The notes beneath the pieces were generated by a model that did no database searches, was not told the origin of the DNA, and saw only the letters and a list, made by a program, of their open reading frames with translations. The position numbers were made by a program, and so were the translations under genes. A stretch of DNA of 64,000 nucleotides from Oxalobacteraceae bacterium (GTDB lineage: Bacteria > Pseudomonadota > Gammaproteobacteria > Burkholderiales > Burkholderiaceae_D), in assembly GCA_013284265.1 (NCBI GenBank), contig JABTBR010000023.1, forward strand, positions 1-64,000, read 5' to 3'. Shown piece by piece: positions 27,890 to 37,947 of the stretch (position 1 is its first letter; every line of letters begins with the position of its first letter).

Positions 27890-29896
27890 TTGAAAGACTA
27901 TTTTCGCTCCAGCCAGTCGCGCTTCACCCTGCTGTTTTCAGCAATTTTCGCGGCCCTGCTGGTCATTACCCTGATCGCCATCGCCCTGTTCATCACGCCG
28001 GAACTGAAGCGCGCCGAAGGCGAACTGATTGGCAATGACGTCAACGGCATCGCCATCAAGATCACCCAGCAACTGAAACAGGTCGAGGCGCAGCAACGCG
28101 CCATTACCCAGACCGTGGCCCTGATGGATAGCGCCCAGATCGACGCCCAACTGCCCGGCCTGGTCGACCAGTATGGCGACCTGAATGTGTTCGGCGGCGG
28201 GATCTGGCCATTGCCCAAGAAACGCGATCCGGAAAAGGAAAAGTTCAGCACCTTCTTCGCCCGCGACGCCTCCGGCAAGCTGCAGGTCAATACCCACTGG
28301 AATTCTCCCGAATCGCTGAAGTACTTCGAGCAGCCCTGGTGGCTGGGCGGCTCCAAGGCCCCGAAAGGCAATTGCGCCTGGGCCAAGGCCTACAAGGACG
28401 ATGCCAGCCCGCAGCCGCGCACCAACTGCGCGATGGCGATCTACAAGGACAATGAGCTGTTCGGCGTGTCGACCATCGACGTCACGCTGGGCTTCTTCAA
28501 CCGCCTGGTGGCCGACATGGAAACGGCCATCCACGGCCAGATCCTGATCCTGGAACACGACGGCAAGATCGTCAGCAACAGCACTTATATCAAGAGCGAG
28601 ATCGTGCTGAAGAATATCAGCGAGCTGGCCGGCAGTTCGCCGCTGGCGGCGCAGCTGGTCAAGGTGCTGCCTGAGCTGGGCGACAAGGCCACTCTGGAAT
28701 CGGAATACCGCAGCGACGGCACCCACCACACCCTGTTCATCGCCACCATTCCCGGCAGCCCATGGCTGATGGCCACCGGCCTGCCGACCAGCCTGCTGAG
28801 CCAGCAGAGCGACCGCATCCTGCACACCCTGGGCATGGTGCAGATTCCGATCGCCATCGCCATGCTGGTGCTGATCATCTTGGGCATCCGCATGTTCATG
28901 AAGCGTTTGAATGTCCTGAAGGGCAATATCGATGACCTCTCGGCCGGCGATGCCGACCTGACCCGCCGCCTGCCGGCCGGCGGCGGCATGGAGTTCGATG
29001 CGGTCTCGAGCAGCTTCAATGTATTCATCGAACGCCTGCAGCACATGCTGCAGCAGATCGGCAACAGCACCCAGTCGATCGCGCTGGCCTCGCGGGAAAT
29101 CGCGGCCGGCAACCAGGACCTGTCCTCGCGCACCGAGGCCCAGGCCAGCTCGCTGGAGGAAACCGCGGCCTCGATGGAAGAGCTGACCAGCACCGTCAAG
29201 AACAACGAGGACAATGCCAACCAGGCCAACCGCCTGGCGCTGGAAGCGTCCACCGTGGCCGAGCAAGGCGGCAGCATCGTCTCCAGCGTGGTCGATACCA
29301 TGGGCTCGATCGAACAGTCGTCGAAGAAAATCGTCGACATCATCAGCGTCATCGACGGCATCGCCTTCCAGACCAATATCCTGGCGCTGAACGCGGCGGT
29401 GGAAGCGGCGCGGGCCGGCGAACAGGGCCGCGGCTTCGCGGTGGTGGCGTCCGAAGTGCGCAATCTGGCCCAGCGCTCGGCGGCGGCGGCCAAGGAAATC
29501 AATGCCCTGATCGGCGAATCGGTTGTCAGCGTCGACAAGGGCGCGGCCCTGGTGGCCCAGGCCGGTACGACGATGCAGCAGATCGTGGCCAGCACCAATA
29601 AGGTGGCCAGCATCATCGGCGCCATCATGGGCGCCAGCGCCGAGCAGAACCTGGGCATCGGCCAGGTCAACCAGGCGATCACCGAACTGGACGACACCAC
29701 CCAGCAAAATGCCGCCCTGGTGGAAGAAGCGGCGGCGGCGGCCCAGTCGATGCAGCAGCAGGCGGCCAATCTGGAGCAGATCGTCGGCGGCTTCAAGCTG
29801 TATGAGGGCGATCAGGGCGGCAAGCCGGCCGCCGCCCCGGCCGCGCCAGCGCGTGCCGCCAAGGCCCGTCCGGCGCTGGGCATGCGCCGCAACTAA
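27890..29896 (+). CDS. Methyl-accepting chemotaxis protein with periplasmic Cache-type domain
   Basis: A 668-residue transmembrane chemoreceptor. The first helix is at about 13-34. A large periplasmic domain of dCache type (about 35-310) includes [20 protein letters not shown] and the repeated strand pattern. A second helix lies at about 318-340, a HAMP at about 340-395, and the signalling domain carries the conserved hairpin tip [20 protein letters not shown] and [16 protein letters not shown]. The C-terminus is Ala/Pro-rich with no NWETF-type pentapeptide. The start is TTG with AGGGG seven bases before it. The ligand is unknown. No che genes lie nearby. Confidence 0.92.
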   Translation: MKDYFRSSQSRFTLLFSAIFAALLVITLIAIALFITPELKRAEGELIGNDVNGIAIKITQQLKQVEAQQRAITQTVALMDSAQIDAQLPGLVDQYGDLNVFGGGIWPLPKKRDPEKEKFSTFFARDASGKLQVNTHWNSPESLKYFEQPWWLGGSKAPKGNCAWAKAYKDDASPQPRTNCAMAIYKDNELFGVSTIDVTLGFFNRLVADMETAIHGQILILEHDGKIVSNSTYIKSEIVLKNISELAGSSPLAAQLVKVLPELGDKATLESEYRSDGTHHTLFIATIPGSPWLMATGLPTSLLSQQSDRILHTLGMVQIPIAIAMLVLIILGIRMFMKRLNVLKGNIDDLSAGDADLTRRLPAGGGMEFDAVSSSFNVFIERLQHMLQQIGNSTQSIALASREIAAGNQDLSSRTEAQASSLEETAASMEELTSTVKNNEDNANQANRLALEASTVAEQGGSIVSSVVDTMGSIEQSSKKIVDIISVIDGIAFQTNILALNAAVEAARAGEQGRGFAVVASEVRNLAQRSAAAAKEINALIGESVVSVDKGAALVAQAGTTMQQIVASTNKVASIIGAIMGASAEQNLGIGQVNQAITELDDTTQQNAALVEEAAAAAQSMQQQAANLEQIVGGFKLYEGDQGGKPAAAPAAPARAAKARPALGMRRN

Positions 29897-30255
29897 GTTC
29901 CCGTCACACCCCGCCCGGCCTCGGCGCCGGGCGGCCCGCCTTGCACACCCGCTTTCCCTCCCTCCCGCGACCCATCGATCGAATTGATGCGGAATCCCCC
30001 GTCAGTTCCGCGCCTGCCCGGCCCGGACCGAGCCTTACACTCCCGCTTGTTTTGCATCAAAGACATTAAATTTACCAAGAAGACAATATAGATTCCGATT
30101 GGCACTCACGGCGCCGGCGGCAAAAGTCGGTGCGCTTTCACGCCTGGCCCATCATATATTTTTACAAATAATTACAATGCAACTAGTGCAATTAGTATAT
30201 GATTCGCCTTCCGAAAAATTCTTATCATTAATTTAATTTGTATTAAAGAAATATT
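29897..30255 (+). promoter_or_regulatory. Intergenic region with hairpin and sigma-54-like site
   Basis: No gene is seen. CCGCCCGGC (29911-29919) and GCCGGGCGG (29926-29934) form a perfect 9-base stem just after the chemoreceptor stop; there is no T tract, so termination is uncertain. The second half is AT-rich. TGGCAC at 30100 with GC twelve bases after the GG gives a partial sigma-54 (-24/-12) pattern 155 bases before the PEP-CTERM gene. PEP-CTERM genes are known to be RpoN/PrsR dependent in some betaproteobacteria, but the -12 box here is poor. Confidence 0.3.
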
Positions 30256-31062
30256 ATGTCTATCGCCCTCGCCTTGACGCTCGCCACCGTCACTACTGTC
30301 CAACCCGTCTGCTCCTGGGATCGTCCGGGCGCCAACCGCTATACCGGCAGCGCGGCGGCGGCATTGGACCGTTACGTCGACATGCCCGCGGCCGTGCGCG
30401 CCACGCTCAAGCAGCGTATCGACGAGGGCAAGTTCGACGACAAGGTCAGCATCACGCGCGACGCCATCGCCGGCAAGCATGACTACGACCCCGCCATCCG
30501 CGACATGCACTTCGGCGCCGCTTCGGTGTGCGCCAGCGTGACGCGCAGCAAATGGGCCGAGGCGCGCAAGGAACCGGGCGTGGTCTACTGCGTGGAACAG
30601 CATTGCATTCTGGTGCCCCGCATCTGCGGCAACGTGAGCCGGATCAGCCGCAAGCCGGCCCCGGCGCCTGCGCCGCCGCCCGTAGCCAGCACGCTCAATG
30701 AGCCCAAGCCGCGCGACCTGATCGACGAGTTGCGCAATACCGACCTGGGACTGGCCGAGCCGGAGCCGGCCAACGAAGACATCGACGAGGAAAAACTGGC
30801 CAAGGCCGACACCCGGGCCCGCAAGGCGCTGCGCGCCCCGGGACCGGAGCGCGATGCCGGGGGCTACGCGCTCGACGATCCCGACTCCCCTTACCTGCCG
30901 TTCCCGCCACCGACTTTCGATTACACCGGCGAACCAGGAGTAGTTCCGATGCCCGTGCCGGAAGCCGACACCTGGGCCATGCTGCTGGCCGGCCTGGGCG
31001 TGATCGGCTTCGGCATGCGCCGTGCGCGGCGTGCGCACCATGGCGTGCCGCAGCGCCCTTAG
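30256..31062 (+). CDS. MHFG-type PEP-CTERM protein
   Basis: A 268-residue exported protein. A short N-terminal hydrophobic signal (MSIALALTLATVTTVQPV) is followed by CSWDRPGANRYTGSAAAALD and the family motif YDPAIRDMHFGAASVC. A Pro/Ala-rich and acidic low-complexity middle follows. The C-terminus is an exosortase sorting signal: VPEADTWAMLLAGLGVIGF, then MRRARRAHH. The motif reads PEAD rather than PEP. Such proteins are processed by exosortase and linked to extracellular polysaccharide or floc formation; the exosortase is not in this window. The stop codon abuts repeat copy D. Confidence 0.85.
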   Translation: MSIALALTLATVTTVQPVCSWDRPGANRYTGSAAAALDRYVDMPAAVRATLKQRIDEGKFDDKVSITRDAIAGKHDYDPAIRDMHFGAASVCASVTRSKWAEARKEPGVVYCVEQHCILVPRICGNVSRISRKPAPAPAPPPVASTLNEPKPRDLIDELRNTDLGLAEPEPANEDIDEEKLAKADTRARKALRAPGPERDAGGYALDDPDSPYLPFPPPTFDYTGEPGVVPMPVPEADTWAMLLAGLGVIGFGMRRARRAHHGVPQRP

Positions 31063-31163
31063 AACCCACGGCAAAGAGCCGGGGGCCTGTTCCCTCGGGG
31101 ACAGGCGGGGCTCAGCCCCTCCCCGGACCCTGGGTCTGACCCCAGGGGTAGGCCGTGGGTTTT
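31063..31163. repeat. Dispersed palindromic repeat, copy D (compound)
   Basis: A 101-base copy. The left end is AACCCACGGCAAAGAGCC and the right end AGGGGTAGGCCGTGGGTTTT. The middle is expanded with nested hairpins: CCTGT/ACAGG, GGGGCTCAGCCCC, and CCCTGGGTC against GACCCCAGGG. It starts one base after the PEP-CTERM stop codon. Orientation is as in copy C. Confidence 0.7.
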
Positions 31164-31339
31164 AAGCCCCGGCCGGCGCCCCGCGCCGAGCCAGACGGCA
31201 ATTCTCCCGCCCCGGCGGCACGCTTTGCGCGCTGCGTCGTTTATAATTTCAAACATATTGCACGCCGCGTTCCCGCCTGACTCCCGGCCGGACCGCCGCC
31301 TGCGTTCTTTACCGTTTACTTTCCAGATTGCGATCCGCC

Positions 31340-32161
31340 ATGTCCATTAACATCAAAACCCCTGAAGATATCGAAGGCATGCGCATCGCCGGCCGCCTCG
31401 GTTCCGAAGTGCTGGACTACATCACCCCCTTCATCAAACCAGGCGTCACCACCGGCGAACTGGACCGTCTGTGCCATGAATACATGGTCAACGTCCAGGA
31501 CACCATCCCGGCGCCGCTGAACTACTGCCCGCCCGGCTATACCCCCTACCCGAAAGCCATCTGCACTTCCGTCAACGACGTGATCTGCCACGGCATTCCG
31601 GGCGACAAGGTGCTCAAGAACGGCGATGTCGTCAATCTGGACATCACCGTCATCAAGAATGGCTACCACGGCGACAACAGCCGCATGTTCCTGGTCGGCG
31701 AAGCGTCGATCCTGGCCAAACGCCTGTCCGAGATCACCTTCGAATGCATGTGGCTGGGCATTTCCAAGGTCAAGCAGGGTGCCCACCTGGGCGACATCGG
31801 CCACGTGATCCAGCAGCACGCCGAAAAATCCGGCTACAGCGTGGTGCGCGAGTTCTGCGGCCACGGCATCGGCAAGGTCTTCCACGAAGAGCCGCAGGTG
31901 CTCCATTACGGCCGCCCCGGCACGCTGGAAGAGCTGAAAGCGGGCATGATCATCACCATCGAGCCGATGATCAACGCCGGCCGCCGCGAAATCCGCGAAA
32001 TGGGCGACGGCTGGACCATCAAAACCAAGGACCGCAGCCTGTCGGCCCAATGGGAACACACGGTGCTGGTGACCGAGACCGGCTATGAAGTGCTGACCCT
32101 GTCGGCCGGCAGCCCGCCGCCGCCCGCCTTCATCAGCAACGCCAGCGCCGTCGCGGCCTGA
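31340..32161 (+). CDS. map: Methionine aminopeptidase, type I
   Basis: A 273-residue metalloenzyme that removes the N-terminal Met from new proteins. Metal ligands sit in NLDITVIKNGYHGDNSRMF, in CGHGIGKVFHEEPQV (His) and in IEPMI (Glu), with the last Glu in SAQWEHTVLVTETG. The ATG at 31340 (MSINIKTPEDIEGM) is chosen over an upstream in-frame TTG. Unlike the usual rpsB-map pairing, it is here beside glnD, which follows after five bases, so the two are one transcript. Confidence 0.95.
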   Translation: MSINIKTPEDIEGMRIAGRLGSEVLDYITPFIKPGVTTGELDRLCHEYMVNVQDTIPAPLNYCPPGYTPYPKAICTSVNDVICHGIPGDKVLKNGDVVNLDITVIKNGYHGDNSRMFLVGEASILAKRLSEITFECMWLGISKVKQGAHLGDIGHVIQQHAEKSGYSVVREFCGHGIGKVFHEEPQVLHYGRPGTLEELKAGMIITIEPMINAGRREIREMGDGWTIKTKDRSLSAQWEHTVLVTETGYEVLTLSAGSPPPPAFISNASAVAA

Positions 32162-32166
32162 TCGCG

Positions 32167-34749
32167 ATGCCGGCTGCCGCGATGAAGAAAGAACTGCGCG
32201 AACAACTGAAACGCCAGCTCAAAGCCGAGCGCCAGCTGGTCATCGCAGGCTTTCACGAAGACGGCAAGCCGGAAAAATTGCTGCGCGGCCTGCGTCAGAG
32301 CGTCGACGGCATCCTGGCGCAGGCCTGGCAGGCCGCCGGGCTGCCCGCCAACACCGCCCTGGTGGGCGTGGGCGGCTACGGCCGCGGCGAACTGTTCCCC
32401 CATTCCGACGTCGACCTGCTGATCCTGCTGGGCCAGGCGCCCGACAAGGATACCCGCGGCAAGCTGGAAGAACTGGTCCAGCTACTGTGGGACCTGGGAC
32501 TGGAAATTGGCAGCAGCATTCGCACCGTCGATGAATGCATGACGGAGTCGAAGGCCGACATCACGGTGCAAACCAGCCTGCTCGAAGCGCGCCTGGTGTG
32601 CGGCCAGCAGGAACTGTTCAACGAGCTGCAATACCGCTACGACGCGGCCATGGACCCGCAGGCCTTCTTCCACGCCAAGGTGCTGGAAATGCGCCAGCGC
32701 CACGCCAAATACGAAGACACCGCCTTCAGCCTGGAGCCGAACTGCAAGGAAAGCCCGGGCGGCATGCGCGACCTGCAGGTGATACTGTGGGTGGCCAAGG
32801 CGGCCGGCCTGGCCAGTTCCTGGCGCACCCTGGCCACCAGCAATCTGATCACCCAGACCGAAGCGAAGCAGCTGATGGAAAAGGAGCGCGCCTTCAAGGA
32901 CATCCGCGTGCGCCTGCACCTGCATGCGGGCCGGCGCGAAGACCGGCTGGTGTTCGACGTGCAGACCGCGCTGGCCGATTCGCTGGGCCTGCAGGCCACC
33001 GGCAGCGGCGCCCACATGCGCCGCGCCAGCGAATACCTGATGCAGCGCTACTACTGGGCCGCCAAGACCGTCACCCAGCTCAACACCATCCTGTTGCAAA
33101 ATATCGAGGAACGCCTGTTCCCGAAATCGGGCCAGGCGCTGCCGATCAACGAACGCTTCAACGATCTGAACGGCTTCATCGACATCAGCGCCGACGATGT
33201 GTTCGAAAAGACCCCGTCGGCGATGCTGGAAATTTTCCTGCTGATGACCGAGCATCCGGCCCTGATCGGCATGACGGCGCGCACCACGCGCGCGCTGTGG
33301 CACGAGCGCTTCAAGATCGACTCGGCCTTCCGCCACGATCCGCTCAACCGCATGCTGTTCATGCGCATCCTGCAGGCGCCGGTGGGCATCATCCACGCGC
33401 TGCGGCGCATGAACGACTTGAGCGTGCTGGGACGCTATCTGCCCAACTTCCGCAAGATCGTCGGCCAGATGCAGCACGACCTGTTCCACGTCTACACGGT
33501 GGACCAGCATATCCTGATGGTGGTGCGCAATATGCGCCGCTTCACCATGCCGGAGCACGCCCACGAATACCCCTTCTGCAGCCAGCTGATGGCCAACTTC
33601 CCGCAGCCCTGGGTGCTCTACCTGGGCGCGCTGTTCCACGACATCGCCAAGGGCCGCGGCGGCGACCACTCCAAGCTCGGTACGGTGGACGCGGCCAACT
33701 TCTGCCACGACCACGGCGTCAGCGCCGAGGACACCGAGCTGGTGGTGTTCCTGGTCGAGAACCACCTGTGCATGTCGCAGGTGGCGCAGAAGCAGGACCT
33801 GTCCGATCCGGACGTGATCGAAGCCTTCGCCAAGGTGGTCAAGGACGAGCGCCACCTGACCGCGCTCTACCTGCTGACGGTGGCCGACATCCGCGGCACC
33901 AGCCCGAAAGTGTGGAACGCCTGGAAGGGCAAGCTGCTCGAAGACCTGTACCGCATCACCCTGCGCGTGCTGGGCGGCGAGCCCCATTCGGCCGACCGCG
34001 AACTGAAGAACCGCCAGCAGGAGGCGCTGGCCACGCTGCGCCTGTATGGCTTGCCATCGGACGCGCACGAGGCGCTGTGGCAGCAGCTCGACGTGGCCTA
34101 CTTCCTGCGCCATGACGCCTCCGACATCGCCTGGCAGACGCGCGCGCTGTACGACCGCCTCAATAGCGACAAGCCGGTGGTCAAGTGCCGCCTGGCGCCG
34201 ATCGGCGAAGGCTTGCAGATCGCCGTCTACATCCGCGACCAGCCCGACCTGTTCGCGCGCATCTGCGGCTATTTCGACCGCAAGAATTTCAGCATCCTCG
34301 ACGCCAAGATCCACACCACCCGCCACGGCTATGCGCTCGATACCTTCCTGGTCACGGAGCAGAGCTTCGCCAAGAGCTACCGCGACATCATCAGCCTGAT
34401 CGAACACGAACTGGGCGAGCTGCTGCTGTCGCAGACGGCGCTGCAGGCGCCGGCCAAGGGCCGCCTGTCGCGCCTGTCGCGCAGCTTCCCGATCCAGCCG
34501 ACGGTCGACTTGCGCCCGGACGAACGGGGCCAGTACTATCTGCTGTCGGTGGCGGCCAATGACCGCACCGGCCTGCTGTATGCGATTGCCAACGTGCTCA
34601 CCAAGTATAAAATCAATCTGCACACCGCCAAGATCATGACCCTGGGCGAGCGCGTCGAGGACGTCTTCCTCGTCGATGGCTCCGCCCTGAACAATGCCCG
34701 TCTCCAGCTCCAGCTGGAAACCGATTTACTCGAAGCGCTCACCGTCTGA
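32167..34749 (+). CDS. glnD: Bifunctional PII uridylyltransferase/uridylyl-removing enzyme
   Basis: An 860-residue nitrogen sensor that adds UMP to PII proteins when glutamine is low and removes it when glutamine is high. The nucleotidyltransferase domain carries GGYGRGELFPHSDVDLLIL (catalytic Asp pair). The HD hydrolase domain includes LFHDIAKGRGGDHS. Two C-terminal ACT domains bind glutamine (about 690-770 and 795-860; SVAANDRTGLLYAIANVLTK). Length and order match the family. It is co-transcribed with map and followed after 23 bases by a pseudouridine synthase gene. Confidence 0.97.
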   Translation: MPAAAMKKELREQLKRQLKAERQLVIAGFHEDGKPEKLLRGLRQSVDGILAQAWQAAGLPANTALVGVGGYGRGELFPHSDVDLLILLGQAPDKDTRGKLEELVQLLWDLGLEIGSSIRTVDECMTESKADITVQTSLLEARLVCGQQELFNELQYRYDAAMDPQAFFHAKVLEMRQRHAKYEDTAFSLEPNCKESPGGMRDLQVILWVAKAAGLASSWRTLATSNLITQTEAKQLMEKERAFKDIRVRLHLHAGRREDRLVFDVQTALADSLGLQATGSGAHMRRASEYLMQRYYWAAKTVTQLNTILLQNIEERLFPKSGQALPINERFNDLNGFIDISADDVFEKTPSAMLEIFLLMTEHPALIGMTARTTRALWHERFKIDSAFRHDPLNRMLFMRILQAPVGIIHALRRMNDLSVLGRYLPNFRKIVGQMQHDLFHVYTVDQHILMVVRNMRRFTMPEHAHEYPFCSQLMANFPQPWVLYLGALFHDIAKGRGGDHSKLGTVDAANFCHDHGVSAEDTELVVFLVENHLCMSQVAQKQDLSDPDVIEAFAKVVKDERHLTALYLLTVADIRGTSPKVWNAWKGKLLEDLYRITLRVLGGEPHSADRELKNRQQEALATLRLYGLPSDAHEALWQQLDVAYFLRHDASDIAWQTRALYDRLNSDKPVVKCRLAPIGEGLQIAVYIRDQPDLFARICGYFDRKNFSILDAKIHTTRHGYALDTFLVTEQSFAKSYRDIISLIEHELGELLLSQTALQAPAKGRLSRLSRSFPIQPTVDLRPDERGQYYLLSVAANDRTGLLYAIANVLTKYKINLHTAKIMTLGERVEDVFLVDGSALNNARLQLQLETDLLEALTV

Positions 34750-34772
34750 GCGCCTCACACTGAAACAAGATC

Positions 34773-35522
34773 ATGACTGAAGAACTCTTACGCCTGTCCA
34801 AACGCATGTCCGAACTCGGGCTGTGCTCACGCCGCGAGGCCGACGAATGGATCGCGCGCGGCTGGGTGCGGGTCGATGGCGAAGTCATCTCCGAACTGGG
34901 CACCAAGATCTACCCGAGCCAGCGCGTGACGGTGGAACGCCAGGCCGCGGCCGAGCAATCGAAGCGCGTGACCGTGCTGATCAACAAGCCCATGGGTTAT
35001 GTCAGCGGCCAGGCCGAGGATGGCTACCAGCCCGCCGTGGCCCTGATCAAGCCGGAAAACCGCTGGCCCGACGATCCCTCGCCGGAACAGTTCCACCCTA
35101 CCCAGCTGCGTTCGCTGGTGCCGGCCGGCCGCCTCGACATCGATTCCGTCGGCCTGCTGGTGCTGACCCAGGATGGCCGCGTGGCCAAGCACCTGATCGG
35201 CGAGACCACCAGCGTCGACAAGGAATACCTGGTGCGGGTCGAATACAGCAAGGAAGGCCGGCTGCCCGATAGTGACCTGAAAAAGCTCTGCCATGGCCTG
35301 TGGATGGACGGCAAGCCGCTGCTGCCGGCCAAGGTGCGCTGGCAAAACGACGATCAGCTCAGTTTTACGCTGCAGGAAGGAAAAAAACGCCAAATCCGCC
35401 GAATGTGCGATATGGTAGGCTTGAAGGTGGTGGGGTTGAAACGTGTGCGCATCGGCAAGGTCAAACTGGGCGACTTGCCAGTCGGACAATGGCGTTATTT
35501 GCGTCCGGATGAGCAGTTTTAA
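34773..35522 (+). CDS. RsuA/RluF-type rRNA pseudouridine synthase
   Basis: A 249-residue enzyme. An S4 RNA-binding domain (about 7-55; LSKRMSELGLCSRREADEWI) is followed by the catalytic domain with PAGRLDIDSVGLLVLTQDG, whose first Asp is the nucleophile. EGKKRQIRRMCDMVGLKVVG is the conserved C-terminal motif. The insert AEDGYQPAVALIKPENRW and overall length resemble RluF (23S rRNA U2604), but the RsuA subfamily cannot be excluded. It lies directly after glnD. Confidence 0.9.
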   Translation: MTEELLRLSKRMSELGLCSRREADEWIARGWVRVDGEVISELGTKIYPSQRVTVERQAAAEQSKRVTVLINKPMGYVSGQAEDGYQPAVALIKPENRWPDDPSPEQFHPTQLRSLVPAGRLDIDSVGLLVLTQDGRVAKHLIGETTSVDKEYLVRVEYSKEGRLPDSDLKKLCHGLWMDGKPLLPAKVRWQNDDQLSFTLQEGKKRQIRRMCDMVGLKVVGLKRVRIGKVKLGDLPVGQWRYLRPDEQF

Positions 35523-35673
35523 CTGCGGGACAATAAATAGCACGCGCTCGGTGTTTGATCGTCCACATTTACCGCAAATTTCTTGCTCTTTTGCAAGCCA
35601 AAGCGTCGAATAAAATGTAAACTATTTGCAGCGCCTCGGCCCCCATAAGAACTTATCAAAGAGACATGCAGTC

Positions 35674-36441
35674 GTGAACGATCCCATACCAAACGAATTC
35701 CGCAGAGGACCGCCGCGCATGGCTGACGCGGTGGAACCGATCGCCGCCGGCTCGCGCCCGCACGACATGACCGGCGAAGCCGATATCGGCGACGCCCTGA
35801 CCATCCTGGCCGAGAATGGCGACCCCGTGTCGATCTACCCGTCCAGCAGCACCAATGTGGTGATGGCCAGGATCGCCTCGGTCGACCCTGAAAATCCCCA
35901 TTTTGTCATTGAACTCAATGAAGGCGAATACCTGCCGCCGGGCGACTGCATCTTCGTCGCCTGGCTGCGCAGCGCCAAGCTGCAGTTCAAGCTCAGCTAC
36001 CCGCTGTGGGTACCGCTGCCGGACCAGCCGACCCTGGTGCCGGCCGACTTCCCGGAAAAATGCCAGGTCTTGAACCGGCGCAGCGCGGCGCGCCTGGAGA
36101 CTCCGCTGGGCGTGTATTACATGGCGTCCTTCGTGCTCAACGGCAAGCCTTACGAGATGCAGCTCTACGATTTTTCGGCCGGCGGCGTCGGCATGCGCGC
36201 GGCCCCGCGCGATGCCCAGGGCTTGCATGTGGGCCGCAAGCTGCAGCGCGTGCGGCTGGAGCTGGGCCCGGATTCGGTGATGATCGCCGACCTGGAAATC
36301 CGCCTGTCGCGCACCTTCCGCTCCTTCCTGCTGGGCGACCAGGTGCAGATCGGCTGCCAGTTCGTCAACCTCAGCCCGATGATGCAGGAAGAGTTGCACC
36401 GTCTGCTAGACAATCTCAAGGACGGCCGCGGCAACCGCTAG
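35674..36441 (+). CDS. YcgR-type flagellar brake protein with PilZ domain
   Basis: A 255-residue cytoplasmic c-di-GMP receptor. The N-terminal YcgR domain (about 30-120) is followed by a PilZ domain with both ligand motifs: RRSAAR (R-x3-R) and DFSAGGVGM (D-x-S-x-x-G). The family binds the flagellar motor and slows or biases rotation at high c-di-GMP. The start is a GTG (VNDPIPNEF) with AGAGA upstream; an ATG at 35719 (MADAVEP) is an alternative. No flagellar genes adjoin it. Confidence 0.85.
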   Translation: MNDPIPNEFRRGPPRMADAVEPIAAGSRPHDMTGEADIGDALTILAENGDPVSIYPSSSTNVVMARIASVDPENPHFVIELNEGEYLPPGDCIFVAWLRSAKLQFKLSYPLWVPLPDQPTLVPADFPEKCQVLNRRSAARLETPLGVYYMASFVLNGKPYEMQLYDFSAGGVGMRAAPRDAQGLHVGRKLQRVRLELGPDSVMIADLEIRLSRTFRSFLLGDQVQIGCQFVNLSPMMQEELHRLLDNLKDGRGNR

Positions 36442-36507
36442 CCGCCGCGGGGCGCGTGGCCGGCGGCCATGCCCCCCTGCGCCTGCGCGCCGCCAGGGCC
36501 CGCTTCC

Positions 36508-37284
36508 CTACTTCAGCACAATGGCCTTGTTCAGCCGCTCGATGATCGCATCGGGCACCGTGCGCCCGCACATGATGCGGCGGTCGGCGCCGCGCGGCAT
36601 CTCGCGCAGGCGCAGCAGGCGCACCTGCTTGTGCTGCCCGGCCGCGCCGGCCATCAGGTAGAGCCCCTCGTCCTCCGACACAAACATCAGGTCCACGCTA
36701 CCCAGGTTCACCGATTGCAGCATCTGCAAGGTGCTGCCGGTCGATACGGCGATGGTGGGCTGGTAGCGCGCCAGCAGCGCATCGATTTGCGGACCGTAGG
36801 AATATTTATCCTTGACCAGCACGCGCGTACCCTTGCGCTGCAGCACCGCCTCCAGCGTCAGCTCGGGCGTCGCCTCGAAGCCGGCGTTGACCAGCAGCAC
36901 CCAGTCGCGGTCGCGGTAGATCGGCTTGGTGAACTTGGCGTATTTTTCGCGCTCCGGCGTATGAAACCAGCCGACCGCGCAGTTCTGGCCGATCGCCTCC
37001 TTGACCAGGGCCAGTTGGCGGTTGGTGGGCAGGCGCAGCCAGTTGACGGCAATGCCGGCGCTGCGGAAAGCGGCGGCGGCCGGCGTGCCGGTCAGCCCGC
37101 CGGGCGGGCCGCCGGGCGGGCTGCCGTTCACCGGCGGCAGCAGATAGGGCGGCCGGTCGCTATAGGTGACCGTGATGGCCTCATCCGCGTGGCTGGGGCC
37201 CGACAGCAGCAGCGGCAGTAGTAGCCGCCAGAGCGCGAGGGGAAGCGGGGACGACCCCGGCCGGACAGCAAAGAGAGTCGTCAT
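36508..37284 (-). CDS. Family 3 (amino-acid-type) solute-binding protein
   Basis: A 258-residue exported protein with a signal peptide (LALWRLLLPLLLSGPSHA then DEAITVTYSDRPPYL). It keeps the SBP_bac_3 fold pattern (VGWFHTPEREKYAKFTKPIY; VSTGSTLQMLQSVNLG; VDLMFVSEDEG). A Pro/Gly-rich insert (NGSPPGGPPGGLTG) replaces part of the first lobe. No transporter genes lie nearby. In this lineage such orphan proteins are common and their ligands are unknown. The ribosome site is weak, so the exact start is uncertain. Confidence 0.8.
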   Translation of the reverse strand: MTTLFAVRPGSSPLPLALWRLLLPLLLSGPSHADEAITVTYSDRPPYLLPPVNGSPPGGPPGGLTGTPAAAAFRSAGIAVNWLRLPTNRQLALVKEAIGQNCAVGWFHTPEREKYAKFTKPIYRDRDWVLLVNAGFEATPELTLEAVLQRKGTRVLVKDKYSYGPQIDALLARYQPTIAVSTGSTLQMLQSVNLGSVDLMFVSEDEGLYLMAGAAGQHKQVRLLRLREMPRGADRRIMCGRTVPDAIIERLNKAIVLK

Positions 37285-37369
37285 AGGCGTCCACGGATTC
37301 CCGCATGAATGTCTCGAAGCACACTGTTATTTAAAAGCTTACTCCTGTTGCCACGCCAGCAGGGGGAAT

Positions 37370-37717
37370 TTACGCGCCGCCCGGCGCATCCGCGCAACGC
37401 CGGCCGGTACCGGCATAGCCCGCCGCCGCGCCGGCCAAGGCGACGAACTGGTCGCTGGCGCTGAGCGGCACGGCCACCCATTCGGGCATCGGCTGGCCGA
37501 GACCGGACGGGTCCCACAGCGCGGCACCGGCGACGGCCAGGGCCTTCTCCAGATAGGCGCCGTTCAGCTTGAACACCACGTGCTCGGCGTGGCGGGCCAC
37601 GAAGGCCTGGCCATGCACGGTGATGCAGGCGCTGCCGAACAGCCTGCCCTCGCCGACATCCTCGCCGGCCGCCAGCGCGGCCCGCAGCTTGTTGTATTCC
37701 GTCTGTGCGTCCGCCAT
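37370..37717 (-). CDS. TfoX N-terminal-like small protein
   Basis: A 115-residue cytoplasmic protein. The segment GRLFGSACITVHGQAFVARH followed by VVFKLNGAYLEKAL resembles the N-terminal domain of TfoX/Sxy-like proteins, but the match is by eye and weak. The C-terminal TfoX domain is absent. The start MADAQTEYNKL has GGGAGG five bases upstream and is preferred to an ATG six codons earlier. Function unknown. It stands alone between the solute-binding protein gene and a divergent hypothetical gene. Confidence 0.6.
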   Translation of the reverse strand: MADAQTEYNKLRAALAAGEDVGEGRLFGSACITVHGQAFVARHAEHVVFKLNGAYLEKALAVAGAALWDPSGLGQPMPEWVAVPLSASDQFVALAGAAAGYAGTGRRCADAPGGA

Positions 37718-37947
37718 GGCCGCCTCCCTGAACATACCCCGGCAAGGCCGGTAGTAACTATTAAAACAAGATTCCGAAAAGAATAACTATACCTGAATTC
37801 CCGCCTTGAATAGGCGCACTTTGTCACACCGGCCGGCACCGTCCCACGCCGCCGCGGCCACAAGGACAAGGAATTTATCGGCGGCGGGCGGGCATGCGGG
37901 TCTGAACGCGGTAGAATTTATCTCCCGCAGCTCTCCCGCCGCCCACC

